This document shows, piece after piece, positions 20,636 to 30,748 of a stretch of 64,000 nt of DNA; position 1 is the stretch's first letter; each line of letters opens with the position of its first letter. The translations under genes and the position numbers were made by a program. The DNA lies in assembly GCA_029976065.1 (NCBI GenBank), contig JARKNV010000062.1, forward strand, positions 1 through 64,000. The letters run 5' to 3'. The stretch comes from Selenomonadales bacterium. GTDB taxonomy: Bacteria > Bacillota > Negativicutes > Sporomusales > UBA7701. A model generated the notes under the pieces. The model saw nothing but the letters and a program-made list of their open reading frames with translations, did not search any database and had not been told where the DNA came from.

Positions 20636-20667
20636 TAAAAAGCTTCCGCAGTTGCGGAAGCTTTTTA
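20636..20667 (+). terminator. Bidirectional terminator
   Basis: AAAAAGCTTCCGCAGTTGCGGAAGCTTTTT. Confidence 0.85.
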
Positions 20668-20675
20668 TTGCCTAG

Positions 20676-21548
20676 TCAGGTGATGGCGAAGTAGAGATCG
20701 GCATGGCCGCCGGCGAGGTGAAAGGAAACACGGAAGTGGTTCTGCAGCGGCAGGACGCCTTCGATCGGCTGGCTCTGCCGGGGTTTCAGGTCCAGCTCGA
20801 TGCCTCGGTCGGCGAGATTGGCGGCGAAGATGCCGTTGGCCTCGTTCAGGAATTCGGCGATGCTGTCGGTGGCCAGTTCGTTGACCTCGTCGATGGGGTC
20901 GCCGCTGTAGAGGCGGGCGAGTTTTACCAGCAGCGGACCGGTCATGGCAAGGCCGGTGGAGAAATTCATCGCCCCGCCCATTTCCTGCGACATGAGCCAG
21001 CCTCCCGTCGGCGTGCCGGCGGCGATAACCGGTTCTTCACCGCAGAAACGGATAAAGTGGCGGATAATCAGCGCCACGTATTCATACAGTAAATCGGCCT
21101 GCCGGCTGACGGACGAAAAGTCCAGGAAAGACCGGACGATGACGTCGATGTCGGAATTGTGCAGGGCATCCAGCTGGGCGGCGGACAACTGGCTGTCGCG
21201 CTTATAATTGGCCAGTTCCTTTTCCAGGGCGGCGAGCGAGAGAATGCCGTTATCGACGATGGCCTGGCTGAGGCTCAGACGCTTGAACTTCTGCGCCGCC
21301 AACAGGTCTTCCAACTGGCGGGCGGTAAGATAGCCGCGTTCCTGGGCGATCTCGCCGAACTTCTTGTCCATGCGGCGCTGCCGCAAGTGGACATCCTCCA
21401 CCATCGCCGCCGTCATCAGGCCGGCATCGATGGCTAGCACGCCGAGCTTCGGGCGGATGCTGCGCTCGCGGGCCAGCACGTCATACAACTGGGCGGGCGA
21501 CAGGAGCTGTTTGCTGAGCAGGTAGTGGCCGAAATACTGATTAAACAT
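20676..21548 (-). CDS. CheX-like chemotaxis/phosphatase domain protein with repeat N-terminus
   Basis: MFNQYFGHYLLSKQLLSPAQLYDVLARE...; C-terminal CheX-like segment (GGAMNFSTGLAMTGPLLVKLARLYSGDPIDEVNELATDSIAEFLNEANGIFAANLADRGIELDL). Confidence 0.65.
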   Translation of the reverse strand: MFNQYFGHYLLSKQLLSPAQLYDVLARERSIRPKLGVLAIDAGLMTAAMVEDVHLRQRRMDKKFGEIAQERGYLTARQLEDLLAAQKFKRLSLSQAIVDNGILSLAALEKELANYKRDSQLSAAQLDALHNSDIDVIVRSFLDFSSVSRQADLLYEYVALIIRHFIRFCGEEPVIAAGTPTGGWLMSQEMGGAMNFSTGLAMTGPLLVKLARLYSGDPIDEVNELATDSIAEFLNEANGIFAANLADRGIELDLKPRQSQPIEGVLPLQNHFRVSFHLAGGHADLYFAIT

Positions 21549-21786
21549 TGCCGTGTCCCCCCGGATCCGAAACTTTCGTACGTACCTGCATAATCCGGCC
21601 GCGCAGTTGCATTGATAACACCTCTCGTTCGAAAATAACACTTTTTGTCGAATTATAGGAGTTATTCGCGCGAAATTATTCGAATCCTTCCAGGGAGTAC
21701 CAATTTATTGCGACAAAACACATTCGGCACAAAAAGAACCCCCGGTCGGACAGACCGGGGGGCAATGTACGGACACCGCGAAGAGA

Positions 21787-23139
21787 CTATTTTCTGTTGG
21801 CTTCGAAGAACTTGAGGGCGACGTCGGGGAAGACGGCGTACGACAGCACATCCTCCATCGAGGCGTTGGGGTAGCCCTTCTCGGCCAGGGTTTGTTTGAG
21901 GCCTTCGAGTTGGGGAGGGATGTCGTCGGCCGGGCGGTGGGTGATGATCTCCTCGCCCTGGAGGATAAGGTCGGCCACCTCCTTGGAAATCGGCGCCGGG
22001 GTGCGGCCGTACTTGCCGCGGGCCAGGTCCTTAACCTCGCGGGGCACGTTTTTGTACCGGCCCATGATGACGTTGAAGGCGGCCATCGAGCCGACGATCT
22101 GGCTGGTGGGCGTGACGAGGGGCGGGTAACCGAGATCGGCACGCACCTTGGGCATCTCCTCGATGAGGGCGGGATACTTGTCGGCCATGCCCATTTCTTT
22201 CAGCTGGTTGAGGAGGTTGGACATCATGCCGCCGGGGATCTGGAAGGACAGCACCTTGGTGTCGATATCGATAGCGGTGTTGAGCTTGAAGGCTTCGGCC
22301 AGCTGCTTCTTCACGCCGCGGAAGTGGTCGGCGATGGGGTACATGGCTTCTTTTTTGAGGCCGGTGTCGCGTTCATGGCCTTCGAAGGCGGCGACGATCG
22401 CCTCGGTGGCCGGCTGGGCCGTGCCCAGGGCGAAGGGGGACAGCGAGCAGTCGACGATATCGACGCCGGCTTCGGCGGCCTTAAGATAAGCCATCGAGGC
22501 CATGCCGCTGGTGTAGTGGCTGTGCAAGTGGATCGGGATGCTGATCTGTTCTTTGAGGGTCCTGACCAGATCGTAGGTAACATACGGGGCCAGCAGGCCG
22601 GCCATATCCTTGATGCAAATGGAGTCGGCGCCGAGGTCGACGAGCTCTTTGGCCACCTTGACGAAGCTGTTTACGTCATGGAAGGGGCTGATGGTATACA
22701 CGAAGGCCCCCTGCACGTGGGCGCCGGACGCTTTGGCGGCCCGCATGGCGGCTTCCAGGTTGCGGACGTCGTTGAGGGCGTCGAAAATGCGCATCACGCC
22801 CACGCCGTTGTCGACGGCCCGTTTGACGAATTCGGTGACGACGTCGTCGGCGTAGTGGTTGTAGCCGAGAACGTTCTGGCCTCTGAGCAGCATCTGCAGG
22901 GGCGTTTTTTTCAGATGCTTCTTAATGGTACGGAGCCGTTCCCAGGGATCCTCGTTGAGGAAGCGCAGGCAACTGTCGAAGGTCGCTCCGCCCCAGGCCT
23001 CCAGCGAAAAATAACCGATTTCGTCTAACTGTTCCAGCACCGGAATCATATCGGCGGTGCGCATGCGGGTGGCGGCCAGCGACTGGTGTCCGTCACGCAG
23101 GACTGTTTCGCAGATTTTTAACGGATTCTTGTTAGCCAA
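21787..23139 (-). CDS. Pyruvate/oxaloacetate carboxyltransferase subunit
   Basis: ETVLRDGHQSLAATRMRTADM; EAWGGATFDSCLRFLNEDPWERLR. Confidence 0.94.
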   Translation of the reverse strand: MANKNPLKICETVLRDGHQSLAATRMRTADMIPVLEQLDEIGYFSLEAWGGATFDSCLRFLNEDPWERLRTIKKHLKKTPLQMLLRGQNVLGYNHYADDVVTEFVKRAVDNGVGVMRIFDALNDVRNLEAAMRAAKASGAHVQGAFVYTISPFHDVNSFVKVAKELVDLGADSICIKDMAGLLAPYVTYDLVRTLKEQISIPIHLHSHYTSGMASMAYLKAAEAGVDIVDCSLSPFALGTAQPATEAIVAAFEGHERDTGLKKEAMYPIADHFRGVKKQLAEAFKLNTAIDIDTKVLSFQIPGGMMSNLLNQLKEMGMADKYPALIEEMPKVRADLGYPPLVTPTSQIVGSMAAFNVIMGRYKNVPREVKDLARGKYGRTPAPISKEVADLILQGEEIITHRPADDIPPQLEGLKQTLAEKGYPNASMEDVLSYAVFPDVALKFFEANRK

Positions 23140-23232
23140 AAGTACAGCCTCCCTTGATTAAATAAGTCCGCAATACATTAATTCTACCCTATATATTACC
23201 AGCGCGCAATCGACTGCCCAAGTATACATGAC

Positions 23233-24615
23233 TCAGTCAAGCTTGCGGGCCAGCAGGGTGGCGATGGGTCCCTCGCCGGTGAGCGTGGGGATATCGGCCT
23301 CGTGGCTCAGCCGGGCCAAGATGGCGTAAACCTGGGGATTTTCCGCGGGGATATGGCTGGCGGCCGCAGCGGAATAGTCATTGACCTGGCGGGTGCCTTC
23401 CTCCGGCGGCAGGATGCGGCCGGGGCCGCCCACGCAGCCGCCCTTGCAGGCCATGCCTTCGACGAAGTTGGCCGCGAATCCGCCCCCTTTCAATTCTTCG
23501 AGCATTTTTTGGCAATCGGGGATGCCATCGACCTGGCGGGCAGCAAACTTCTCCGCCCGGCGGGGAATGAGTTTGGCGAGGGTGGCGGCCACGGCCGCGC
23601 TGACGCCGCCCGTGCGCCCATACACCCTGCCGCCCCACGATGCCTGGGCGTTTTCCTCGTCCGGCTGGTCGGCGGGGTCGATTCCCGTAGCCTCGAAAAT
23701 GGCGGCAAGCTCCTGGAAAGTGAGGACAAAATCCACCGCGCCCTTGAGGCCGGGAAGAACAGCCTCCGATTTCTTGGCGACGCAGGGGCCGATGAAGACC
23801 ACCTTGGCGTCGGGGTCGAAAGCCTTGATGACCCGCGCGGAGGCCACCATCGGCGAGACGGACGGCGAAATATGGGCGAGCAGCTCGGGGAAGCGGTTCT
23901 CGATCAGCTTTATCCAGACCGGGCAGCAGCAGCTGGTAATGAGAAAGTCCTTTTCCGTCTGAACGTGCTCGTCGTACTCGAAGCACTCCTTCATCGTGAT
24001 GAGATCGGCATAGAGAGCGGTTTCAACCATCTCGGCGAAGCCGACCTTCAGCAAGGCGGACCGCAGCTTGCCGGGAGTGACGGCGGGGCCGAACTGGCCG
24101 GCGAAGGCGGGGGCGACCGAGGCGTATACCGGTCCGGATTTCTCGCGAAGTATTTCAATAAGGGGCACAAAGGCGGATTTTTCGGCCAGGGCGCCGAACG
24201 AGCAGGCCTCCAGGCAGTCGCCTTCACCGAGGCATTTTTCGTGGTCGATCTTTACCCGGTCGAACTCGTCGCGGCTGATGGCGCCCACGGGGCAAATCCG
24301 CTGGCAGTTGCGGTCGCCGGCGTCGCAATGCTTGCAGGCATCCGGGTTGGCTACCACGAACGGCTCGCTCGCCATGCCCATGAGGGCCTCGGCGTCGTGG
24401 TCGCCGATGACGGTGTCGCTGTCGTGGGGATCGAGCCCCATGGCGATGCGGATTTGGTTGGCAACTTGGCGGCGGGTGACCCGGTCGGCGAATTCGGCGT
24501 GGACCAGGCGGCAGATATCCTCGCGGCGCTCGAACAACTTGCCCTCCCAAGCGGCCTTGGCGACTTGGTACAGGATGCGGGGCCTGATATTGAGGGCGGC
24601 GGATTGCGCGGTCAT
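23233..24615 (-). CDS. 4Fe-4S ferredoxin/Fe-only hydrogenase large-subunit-like protein
   Basis: Two ferredoxin Cys clusters; TSCCCPVW, GPCVAKKSEA, EGMACKGGCVGGPG motifs. Confidence 0.9.
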   Translation of the reverse strand: MTAQSAALNIRPRILYQVAKAAWEGKLFERREDICRLVHAEFADRVTRRQVANQIRIAMGLDPHDSDTVIGDHDAEALMGMASEPFVVANPDACKHCDAGDRNCQRICPVGAISRDEFDRVKIDHEKCLGEGDCLEACSFGALAEKSAFVPLIEILREKSGPVYASVAPAFAGQFGPAVTPGKLRSALLKVGFAEMVETALYADLITMKECFEYDEHVQTEKDFLITSCCCPVWIKLIENRFPELLAHISPSVSPMVASARVIKAFDPDAKVVFIGPCVAKKSEAVLPGLKGAVDFVLTFQELAAIFEATGIDPADQPDEENAQASWGGRVYGRTGGVSAAVAATLAKLIPRRAEKFAARQVDGIPDCQKMLEELKGGGFAANFVEGMACKGGCVGGPGRILPPEEGTRQVNDYSAAAASHIPAENPQVYAILARLSHEADIPTLTGEGPIATLLARKLD

Positions 24616-24858
24616 AACAACACCTCGGCATAAGCATTTTAAATATTATTAGTTTATTTATGCCTCGCTTAGTCGTTTTCCTGTTTTTTTCCCGCCGGCG
24701 CTTGCCGGTTTTGGGCCTGAAGGAACGGTTAAAAAAAGGGTTGATATCACCGCTATCAACGCCTTCTCCGGATGCCTTATCAGTTCTTTACCTCACGGTG
24801 CCGGGGGTCGGTACCCTGGAGGCGGGCTGTTGCCTTTCCGGGTAAACGCGTTGCATAA

Positions 24859-24874
24859 TGTATACGTGTATACA
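24859..24874. promoter_or_regulatory. Inverted repeat, putative operator
   Basis: TGTATAC-GT-GTATACA perfect 7-bp arms upstream of the minus-strand hydrogenase-like gene. Confidence 0.35.
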
Positions 24875-25007
24875 AAAATTATGCCATGAGCTGGTAATAT
24901 AGTCAATACGAATATCCTAAAATTCAGAATACGACGTGAAACATCATCCGCCGCGGATAAAAAAACCGCGGCGTTTTGCTTTACCGCGGCATTTTTCTTC
25001 CGGAGCG

Positions 25008-25985
25008 CTATTTGTTTACGAGATGGCAGGCGACGAAATGACCGCCGCGGTCGACGAGCGGCGGAATTTCGCGCCGGCAGCGATCGAAAGCCAGCGGGCA
25101 ACGGGTGTGGAATTTGCAGCCGGGCGGCGGATTGAGGGGGCTGGGGACATCGCCGCCGAGCATTATGCGGCGGCGGTCTTTCTCAACCTCGGGGTCGGGG
25201 ATGGGGATGGCGGACAGGAGCGCCTGGGTGTAAGGGTGCTGGGGGTTGGCGTACAGTTCGTCCACCGGGGCGACTTCCGCGAGCGTGCCGAGGTACATGA
25301 CGGCTACCCGCCTGCTGATATGTTTGATCATCGACAGGTCGTGGGCGACGAACAGATAGGTGAGGCCGTATTCCTCCTGCAGTTCCTGCAGCAGGTTGAC
25401 CACCTGGGCCTGGATCGATACGTCGAGGGCGGAGATGGGCTCGTCGCAGACGAGAAATTCCGGTCCGGCGGCGAGGGCGCGGGCGATGCCGACCCGCTGG
25501 CGCTGGCCGCCGCTGAATTCGTGGGGAAAGCGGTTGGCGTGCTCGGGGCTGAGGCCGACCTGGGACAAGAGGCCCATTATCCGTTCGCGGCGTTCGCCGC
25601 CGGCGGCCAGGCCGTGGACATCGAGCGGTTCGCCGACGATATCGCCGACCGTCATGCGGGGATTGAGCGAAGCGTAAGGGTCCTGAAAGATCATCTGGAT
25701 GCGGCGGCGGAACAGGGCGCCGTCGGGGCCGGCGAGGGCGGCGTGCACGTCCTGGCCGCGGAATAACACTTCGCCGGCCATGGGCGCGTAGAGGCCGACA
25801 AGGGTGCGGGCGACGGTCGATTTACCGCAGCCCGTCTCGCCCACGAGACCGAGCGTTTCCCCGGCGGCCACGGAAAAACTGACCTCCTCCACCGCCCTGA
25901 CCACGGCGCGGGGCGTCCCCAGCAGGCTGCGGGCGGTAACGAAGAATTTGCTCAGGTTTCTTACTTCGATCAGCGCTGCGCTCAT
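25008..25985 (-). CDS. Oligopeptide ABC transporter ATP-binding protein (OppF-like)
   Basis: [29 protein letters not shown]-terminal oligopeptide motif. Confidence 0.92.
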   Translation of the reverse strand: MSAALIEVRNLSKFFVTARSLLGTPRAVVRAVEEVSFSVAAGETLGLVGETGCGKSTVARTLVGLYAPMAGEVLFRGQDVHAALAGPDGALFRRRIQMIFQDPYASLNPRMTVGDIVGEPLDVHGLAAGGERRERIMGLLSQVGLSPEHANRFPHEFSGGQRQRVGIARALAAGPEFLVCDEPISALDVSIQAQVVNLLQELQEEYGLTYLFVAHDLSMIKHISRRVAVMYLGTLAEVAPVDELYANPQHPYTQALLSAIPIPDPEVEKDRRRIMLGGDVPSPLNPPPGCKFHTRCPLAFDRCRREIPPLVDRGGHFVACHLVNK

Positions 25986-26998
25986 GCCGGCCGGACCTCC
26001 TTCGCCATCCGGGGCGGCAAGACTTGGGGGCAGTCGGGGTGAGCCAGCCAGCAGCGGCTGTGGTGATTATCCCCGACCGGGAAAAGGGGCGGCGCCTCAC
26101 CGCAGGCTTTCATGGCGAAGGCGCAGCGGGGCGCGAAGGCGCAGCCGGGCGGCGGCGCCAACAGGTCGGGCGGCTGGCCGTCGATCGAAGCGAGGCGCGA
26201 GCGGGTGGCGTCGAGCCGCGGCACCGAGTCGAGCAGTCCCAGGGTATAAGGGTGGCGCGGCCGGGCGTAAAGCGCGGCGACCGGGGCGGTCTCCACCACC
26301 TGGCCGGCGTACATGACGAGCACCCGCTCGCACAGGCCGGCGACGACGCCGAGATCGTGGGAAATGAGGATGATGGCCGTGCCAAGCTCGCGGTTGAGCT
26401 TTTTCATCAGGTCGATGATCTGGGCCTGGATGGTGACGTCAAGGGCGGTGGTGGGCTCGTCGGCGATGAGGATGCGGGGGTTCATGGCCAGGGCCATGGC
26501 GATCATCACCCGCTGGCGCATGCCGCCGCTGAGTTGGTGCGGATACTGGGTCAGCCGCACCTCGGGGGCCGGGATGCCCACCATACGCAGCATGGCCACC
26601 GACCGCTCGGCCGTTTCGGCGCGGGTTAGCTTCTGGTGGGTCGTGAAGCACTCCGCCAACTGGCTGCCGATGGTCAGCACCGGATTAAGCGAGGTCATCG
26701 GGTCCTGGAAGATCATGCTGACGGCGTTGCCGCGCAGCTTGCGGAGCGCCCGCTCGTCCATGCCGGCAATGTCCTCGCCGGCGAACAGGATGCGGCCGGC
26801 GGCGATTTCCCCCGGCGGCGCCGGGATGAGCCCCAGCAGCGAACTGGCGGTGACGCTTTTGCCGCAGCCCGATTCGCCCACGAGGCCGATGATTTCGCCT
26901 GCGGCCAGGGTGAAGCTGACGCCGCGGACGGCCTGGACGGTGCCGGCGTAAGTATGGAAATTGACGGTCAGGTTTTCAACGCTGAGTAACGGCTGCAT
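25982..26998 (-). CDS. Oligopeptide ABC transporter ATP-binding protein (OppD-like)
   Basis: [32 protein letters not shown]; start at [12 protein letters not shown]. Confidence 0.92.
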   Translation of the reverse strand: MQPLLSVENLTVNFHTYAGTVQAVRGVSFTLAAGEIIGLVGESGCGKSVTASSLLGLIPAPPGEIAAGRILFAGEDIAGMDERALRKLRGNAVSMIFQDPMTSLNPVLTIGSQLAECFTTHQKLTRAETAERSVAMLRMVGIPAPEVRLTQYPHQLSGGMRQRVMIAMALAMNPRILIADEPTTALDVTIQAQIIDLMKKLNRELGTAIILISHDLGVVAGLCERVLVMYAGQVVETAPVAALYARPRHPYTLGLLDSVPRLDATRSRLASIDGQPPDLLAPPPGCAFAPRCAFAMKACGEAPPLFPVGDNHHSRCWLAHPDCPQVLPPRMAKEVRPA

Positions 26999-27014
26999 AC
27001 TGGCACCTCCGGTC

Positions 27015-27923
27015 CTATTTGCGCATCCGCGGATCGAGGGCGTCGCGCAGCCCGTCGCCGAGGAAATTGAAGGCAAGCATTGTCACGCTGATGGCCAGGG
27101 CGGGGTAGAGGAGCTGAAAGGGATAGGAGCGCAGGCCGGCGAGGCTTTCCGACGCCAGCACGCCCCAACTGGCCATGGGGGCGGAAACGCCGAGGCCGAT
27201 GAAGCTCAGGAAGGCCTCGGTAAAGATCGCCTCCGGGATGGAGAGGGTGAGAGTGACGATGATCGGCCCCATGCTGTTGGGGACAAGGTGGCGGAGAATG
27301 ATGCGCCGCGCGTCGGCCCCCACCAGGCGGGCGGCCAGCACGTATTCCTGCTCTTTGATCGCCAGCACCTGGCCGCGGACGATGCGGGCCATGCCCAGCC
27401 AGTACACGAGGCCCAGGGCGATAAAGATGTTGGTCAGCCCGGGTTTGAGGACGACCATCAGCAAAATGACGAACAGCAGCAGCGGGATGCCGTACAGGAT
27501 ATCGACGATGCGCATCATCACGCTGTCCACCCGGCCGCCGAAATAGCCGGAGATGCCGCCGTACACGACGCCGATCGTCAGGTTGATGAGGCTGGCGACG
27601 ATGCCGATCGACAGCGAGATGCGGGCGCCGTAAAGGACGCGGGTGAAAAGGTCGCGGCCGAGGTTGTCGGTGCCGAACCAGTGCTGCGCGGAGGGCGGGT
27701 GGTTGGCGTCGGCCAGGACCTGGCCGGAGTAGGAATAGGGAGAAAAAAGGGGGCCGAAGGCCGCCGCCAAAGCGATGAACAGAATGACGGCCAGGCCGGC
27801 CATCGCCAGCTTATTTTCCTTCAGGCGGCGCCAGGCGTCCTGCCAGTAGGTGGTGGCCGGCCGGACGGGGCCGGCGAGGGCGGCGGAAGTGCGAACCGGG
27901 GTGAAGTCGGGCGCGCGGGACAC
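27015..27923 (-). CDS. Peptide ABC transporter permease (OppC-like)
   Basis: GTDNLGRDLFTRVLYGARISL. Confidence 0.92.
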   Translation of the reverse strand: MSRAPDFTPVRTSAALAGPVRPATTYWQDAWRRLKENKLAMAGLAVILFIALAAAFGPLFSPYSYSGQVLADANHPPSAQHWFGTDNLGRDLFTRVLYGARISLSIGIVASLINLTIGVVYGGISGYFGGRVDSVMMRIVDILYGIPLLLFVILLMVVLKPGLTNIFIALGLVYWLGMARIVRGQVLAIKEQEYVLAARLVGADARRIILRHLVPNSMGPIIVTLTLSIPEAIFTEAFLSFIGLGVSAPMASWGVLASESLAGLRSYPFQLLYPALAISVTMLAFNFLGDGLRDALDPRMRK

Positions 27924-27925
27924 GG

Positions 27926-28858
27926 CTACTCCCCCTTTCCGCCGCCGAGCTTGATGCGGGGGTCAAGCCAGGCGTAGGCGATATCGACGAGGAAGTTGAG
28001 TACGACGAGCAAAGTGCTGTAAAAGATGGTGATGCCGAGGATGACGGTATAATCGCGGTTGTAAATGCTTGTTACGAAATGGCGGCCGAGACCGGGGATG
28101 GCAAAGATCGACTCGATGACGAAGCTGCCGGTCAGGATGGCGGCGATCAGCGGTCCGAGATAGGTCACGACCGGGATGAGGGAGTTCTTCAGGGCATGGC
28201 GCCACACGACGGTGAACGCGGACAGGCCCTTGGCGCGGGCGGTGCGGATGAAGTCCAGGCCAAGCACCTCCAGCATGCTCGACCGGGTCAGGCGGGCGAT
28301 GAATGCCATCGGGAAAGCCGCCAGGGCCGCCGCCGGCAAAACGACGTATTCCGGTCCGCCCCACATCGCCGCCGGAAAAATTTCCAACTGCAGGGCGAAA
28401 ACGTAAATAAACAGCGTGGCCAGTATGAAGCCGGGGACCGAGATGCCGACGGTGGCCGCGAACATGCACAGGTAATCGGGCCAGCGGTTGCGGCGCAGGG
28501 CCGCCATTACCCCCATCGGTATGCCGCAGGCCACGGCAATGGCCACCGCGGTCAGGCCGAGCTCGGCCGAAACCGGGAAGCCCTCGGCGATGATATCGTT
28601 CACGGTGCGAGCCTCGTATTTGAAGGAGGGGCCGAAATCGCCGCGGGCGACGTTCGCGAGGTAATCTGTATACTGCTTGAACAGGGGGTCGTTCAGGTGG
28701 TAGCGCTCGTTGAGATTCTTCAGCACCGCTTCCGGCAAGTTCTTCTCGGCGGTGAACGGACCGCCGGGAATGGCGTGCATCAGCAGGAAGGTGGCGGTAG
28801 TGATGATGAAAAGCACGAGCAGCATCGACAGGAAGCGGCTGACGGTATACTGCAGCAA
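27926..28858 (-). CDS. Peptide ABC transporter permease (OppB-like)
   Basis: IPGGPF; TARAKGLSAFTVVWRHALKNSLIPVVT. Confidence 0.92.
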   Translation of the reverse strand: MLQYTVSRFLSMLLVLFIITTATFLLMHAIPGGPFTAEKNLPEAVLKNLNERYHLNDPLFKQYTDYLANVARGDFGPSFKYEARTVNDIIAEGFPVSAELGLTAVAIAVACGIPMGVMAALRRNRWPDYLCMFAATVGISVPGFILATLFIYVFALQLEIFPAAMWGGPEYVVLPAAALAAFPMAFIARLTRSSMLEVLGLDFIRTARAKGLSAFTVVWRHALKNSLIPVVTYLGPLIAAILTGSFVIESIFAIPGLGRHFVTSIYNRDYTVILGITIFYSTLLVVLNFLVDIAYAWLDPRIKLGGGKGE

Positions 28859-29011
28859 GGGCTGACCTCCTCTTGCGGGTATTTAATACCTTGTTCTCTG
28901 TCTAGCGGCTATAATCCTCGTGACGCCTGCCCATGTATTTTATGTCAGACGGCGCGGCTCACCGGGGAAAGGAAAAGCCACACCCTGCTCGGTGTGGCGC
29001 CGGTGCCGCAG

Positions 29012-30610
29012 TTATTCCACATACGCCTCCTTGAAATAATAGAGGCCGGTGATCGAGCGGACGTAGCCTTTGACGTTCGGCTTGACGAGGACGGCGTTGG
29101 TGTAATAATAAACGGGGGCGATCACCGCGTCGTCCATCAGCAGCTTTTCCGCCTGGTGCATGAGCCGCATCCGCAATCCCTGGTCGTTGGTCTCTTTGGC
29201 CCGGGCTACGAGCGAGTCATATTCGGGATTCCTGTACTGGGCGTCGTCGTTGCCGCTGTCGGAAACGAACATGTCGATGAAGGTCATCGGGTCGAGATAG
29301 TCGCCCGTCCAGCCGTGGCGGGCCACCTGGTAGTCGCCCTTCGTGCGGGCGTTGATGAACACCTTCCACTCCTGGTTGGCGAGGGTGACGTTGACGCCGA
29401 GATTCTTGCGCCACATCTCCTGCACAGCCTCGGCGATCGCCTTATGGCCCTCGCTGGTGTTGTAGATGAGCGTGACAGGCGGCAGCCCCTTGCCGCCGGG
29501 GTAGCCCGCCTCGGCCAGCAGCCTCTGGGCTGTCGCCACATCGTTGTCGGCGAAGAAGTCGCCGCCGACCTGGCGGAAGTCGCTCCCCGGCGCGGCGTCG
29601 GCCAGGCCGGGAGGCACCCAGGCGAGAGCCGGCTTCTGCCCGCCGCGGGTGACGTTCTGGACGATGGCGGCGCGGTCGATGGCGAGGGTGAAGGCTTGCC
29701 GCACCTTGACGTTGTCGAACGGTGGCCTGGTTACGTTGAAACAGTAGAAATAGGTGGCGAGGAGGGGGTCGAACCTCAGCTTGCCTTCCTTGACCAGGCG
29801 GGGAATTTCCCCCGAGGGGACGTTGCCGCCCAAGTCGACCTGATTGTTTTCGAACATGGCCAGTTCGGTCGTGCTGCTGTCGGTGAGGGTGAACTCCATT
29901 TTCGCCATCTTGACCTTTGCGGCATCCCAATAGTATTCGTTCTTGGCGAATTCGAGCTTGCTGTTATGGACCCAGCCGGTCACTTTAAAAGGCCCGTTGC
30001 CGATCAGCGTCTTGGGGTCGGACGCCCACTTGTCGTTGGCGGCGACGGTTTTCTTGTGCACTGGGTAATAAGTATGGAAGGTAGTAAGGGTCAGGAAATA
30101 GGGGGTGGGCTTTTCGAGCGTCACCCTGAGGGTGCGGTCGTCGAGCGCCTGCACGCCGACGCTGTCCGCCGCGGCCTGGCCCTTGTTGTATTGCTCGCCG
30201 TTCTTGAGGTAATAGAGCTGATAAGCGTACCTGGCGCCCAGGGCGGGGTCGAGGGCCGACTTCCAGGCGTATTCGAAGTCGTGGGCGGTCACCGGGTCGC
30301 CGTTCGCCCACTTGGCGTTGGCCCGCAGGGTAAAGGTATAGGTGAGACCGTCGGGGGATATCTCCCATTTCTCGGCCGTGGCCGCCACCGGCGCTTCCTT
30401 GTCGTTCAGCACCGTAAGCCCCTCGAAAATCTGCGCTTCGATGATCGCCTCCGGCGAGCCTGTCGACTTGCGGGGATCGATGGTTTCCGGCTCGGTACCG
30501 ACCGAATAGCGCAGGAATTTGCCGGCCTGTTTTGTCCCGGTGGCGCAGCCGGCCGCCAGCGCGGCGGCAAGAACGACGACGAGGGCCAGACTGAGAAGCT
30601 TGGTGTGCAA
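29012..30610 (-). CDS. Peptide ABC transporter substrate-binding lipoprotein (OppA-like)
   Basis: Lipobox LAAGCATG; SBP family 5 fold motifs. Confidence 0.92.
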   Translation of the reverse strand: MHTKLLSLALVVVLAAALAAGCATGTKQAGKFLRYSVGTEPETIDPRKSTGSPEAIIEAQIFEGLTVLNDKEAPVAATAEKWEISPDGLTYTFTLRANAKWANGDPVTAHDFEYAWKSALDPALGARYAYQLYYLKNGEQYNKGQAAADSVGVQALDDRTLRVTLEKPTPYFLTLTTFHTYYPVHKKTVAANDKWASDPKTLIGNGPFKVTGWVHNSKLEFAKNEYYWDAAKVKMAKMEFTLTDSSTTELAMFENNQVDLGGNVPSGEIPRLVKEGKLRFDPLLATYFYCFNVTRPPFDNVKVRQAFTLAIDRAAIVQNVTRGGQKPALAWVPPGLADAAPGSDFRQVGGDFFADNDVATAQRLLAEAGYPGGKGLPPVTLIYNTSEGHKAIAEAVQEMWRKNLGVNVTLANQEWKVFINARTKGDYQVARHGWTGDYLDPMTFIDMFVSDSGNDDAQYRNPEYDSLVARAKETNDQGLRMRLMHQAEKLLMDDAVIAPVYYYTNAVLVKPNVKGYVRSITGLYYFKEAYVE

Positions 30611-30748
30611 GATAATACCCCCTACCCTGACTTTTCCTCTAGTATTCGCTGGCTCCCGCCTTTTCCCTCCTTGGAATATACATCCGTCCGCGGAGAAAAG
30701 CCGCAGGCTTCAATACCTGCGGCGAGGAGCGGACAAGACAATCGCGTA

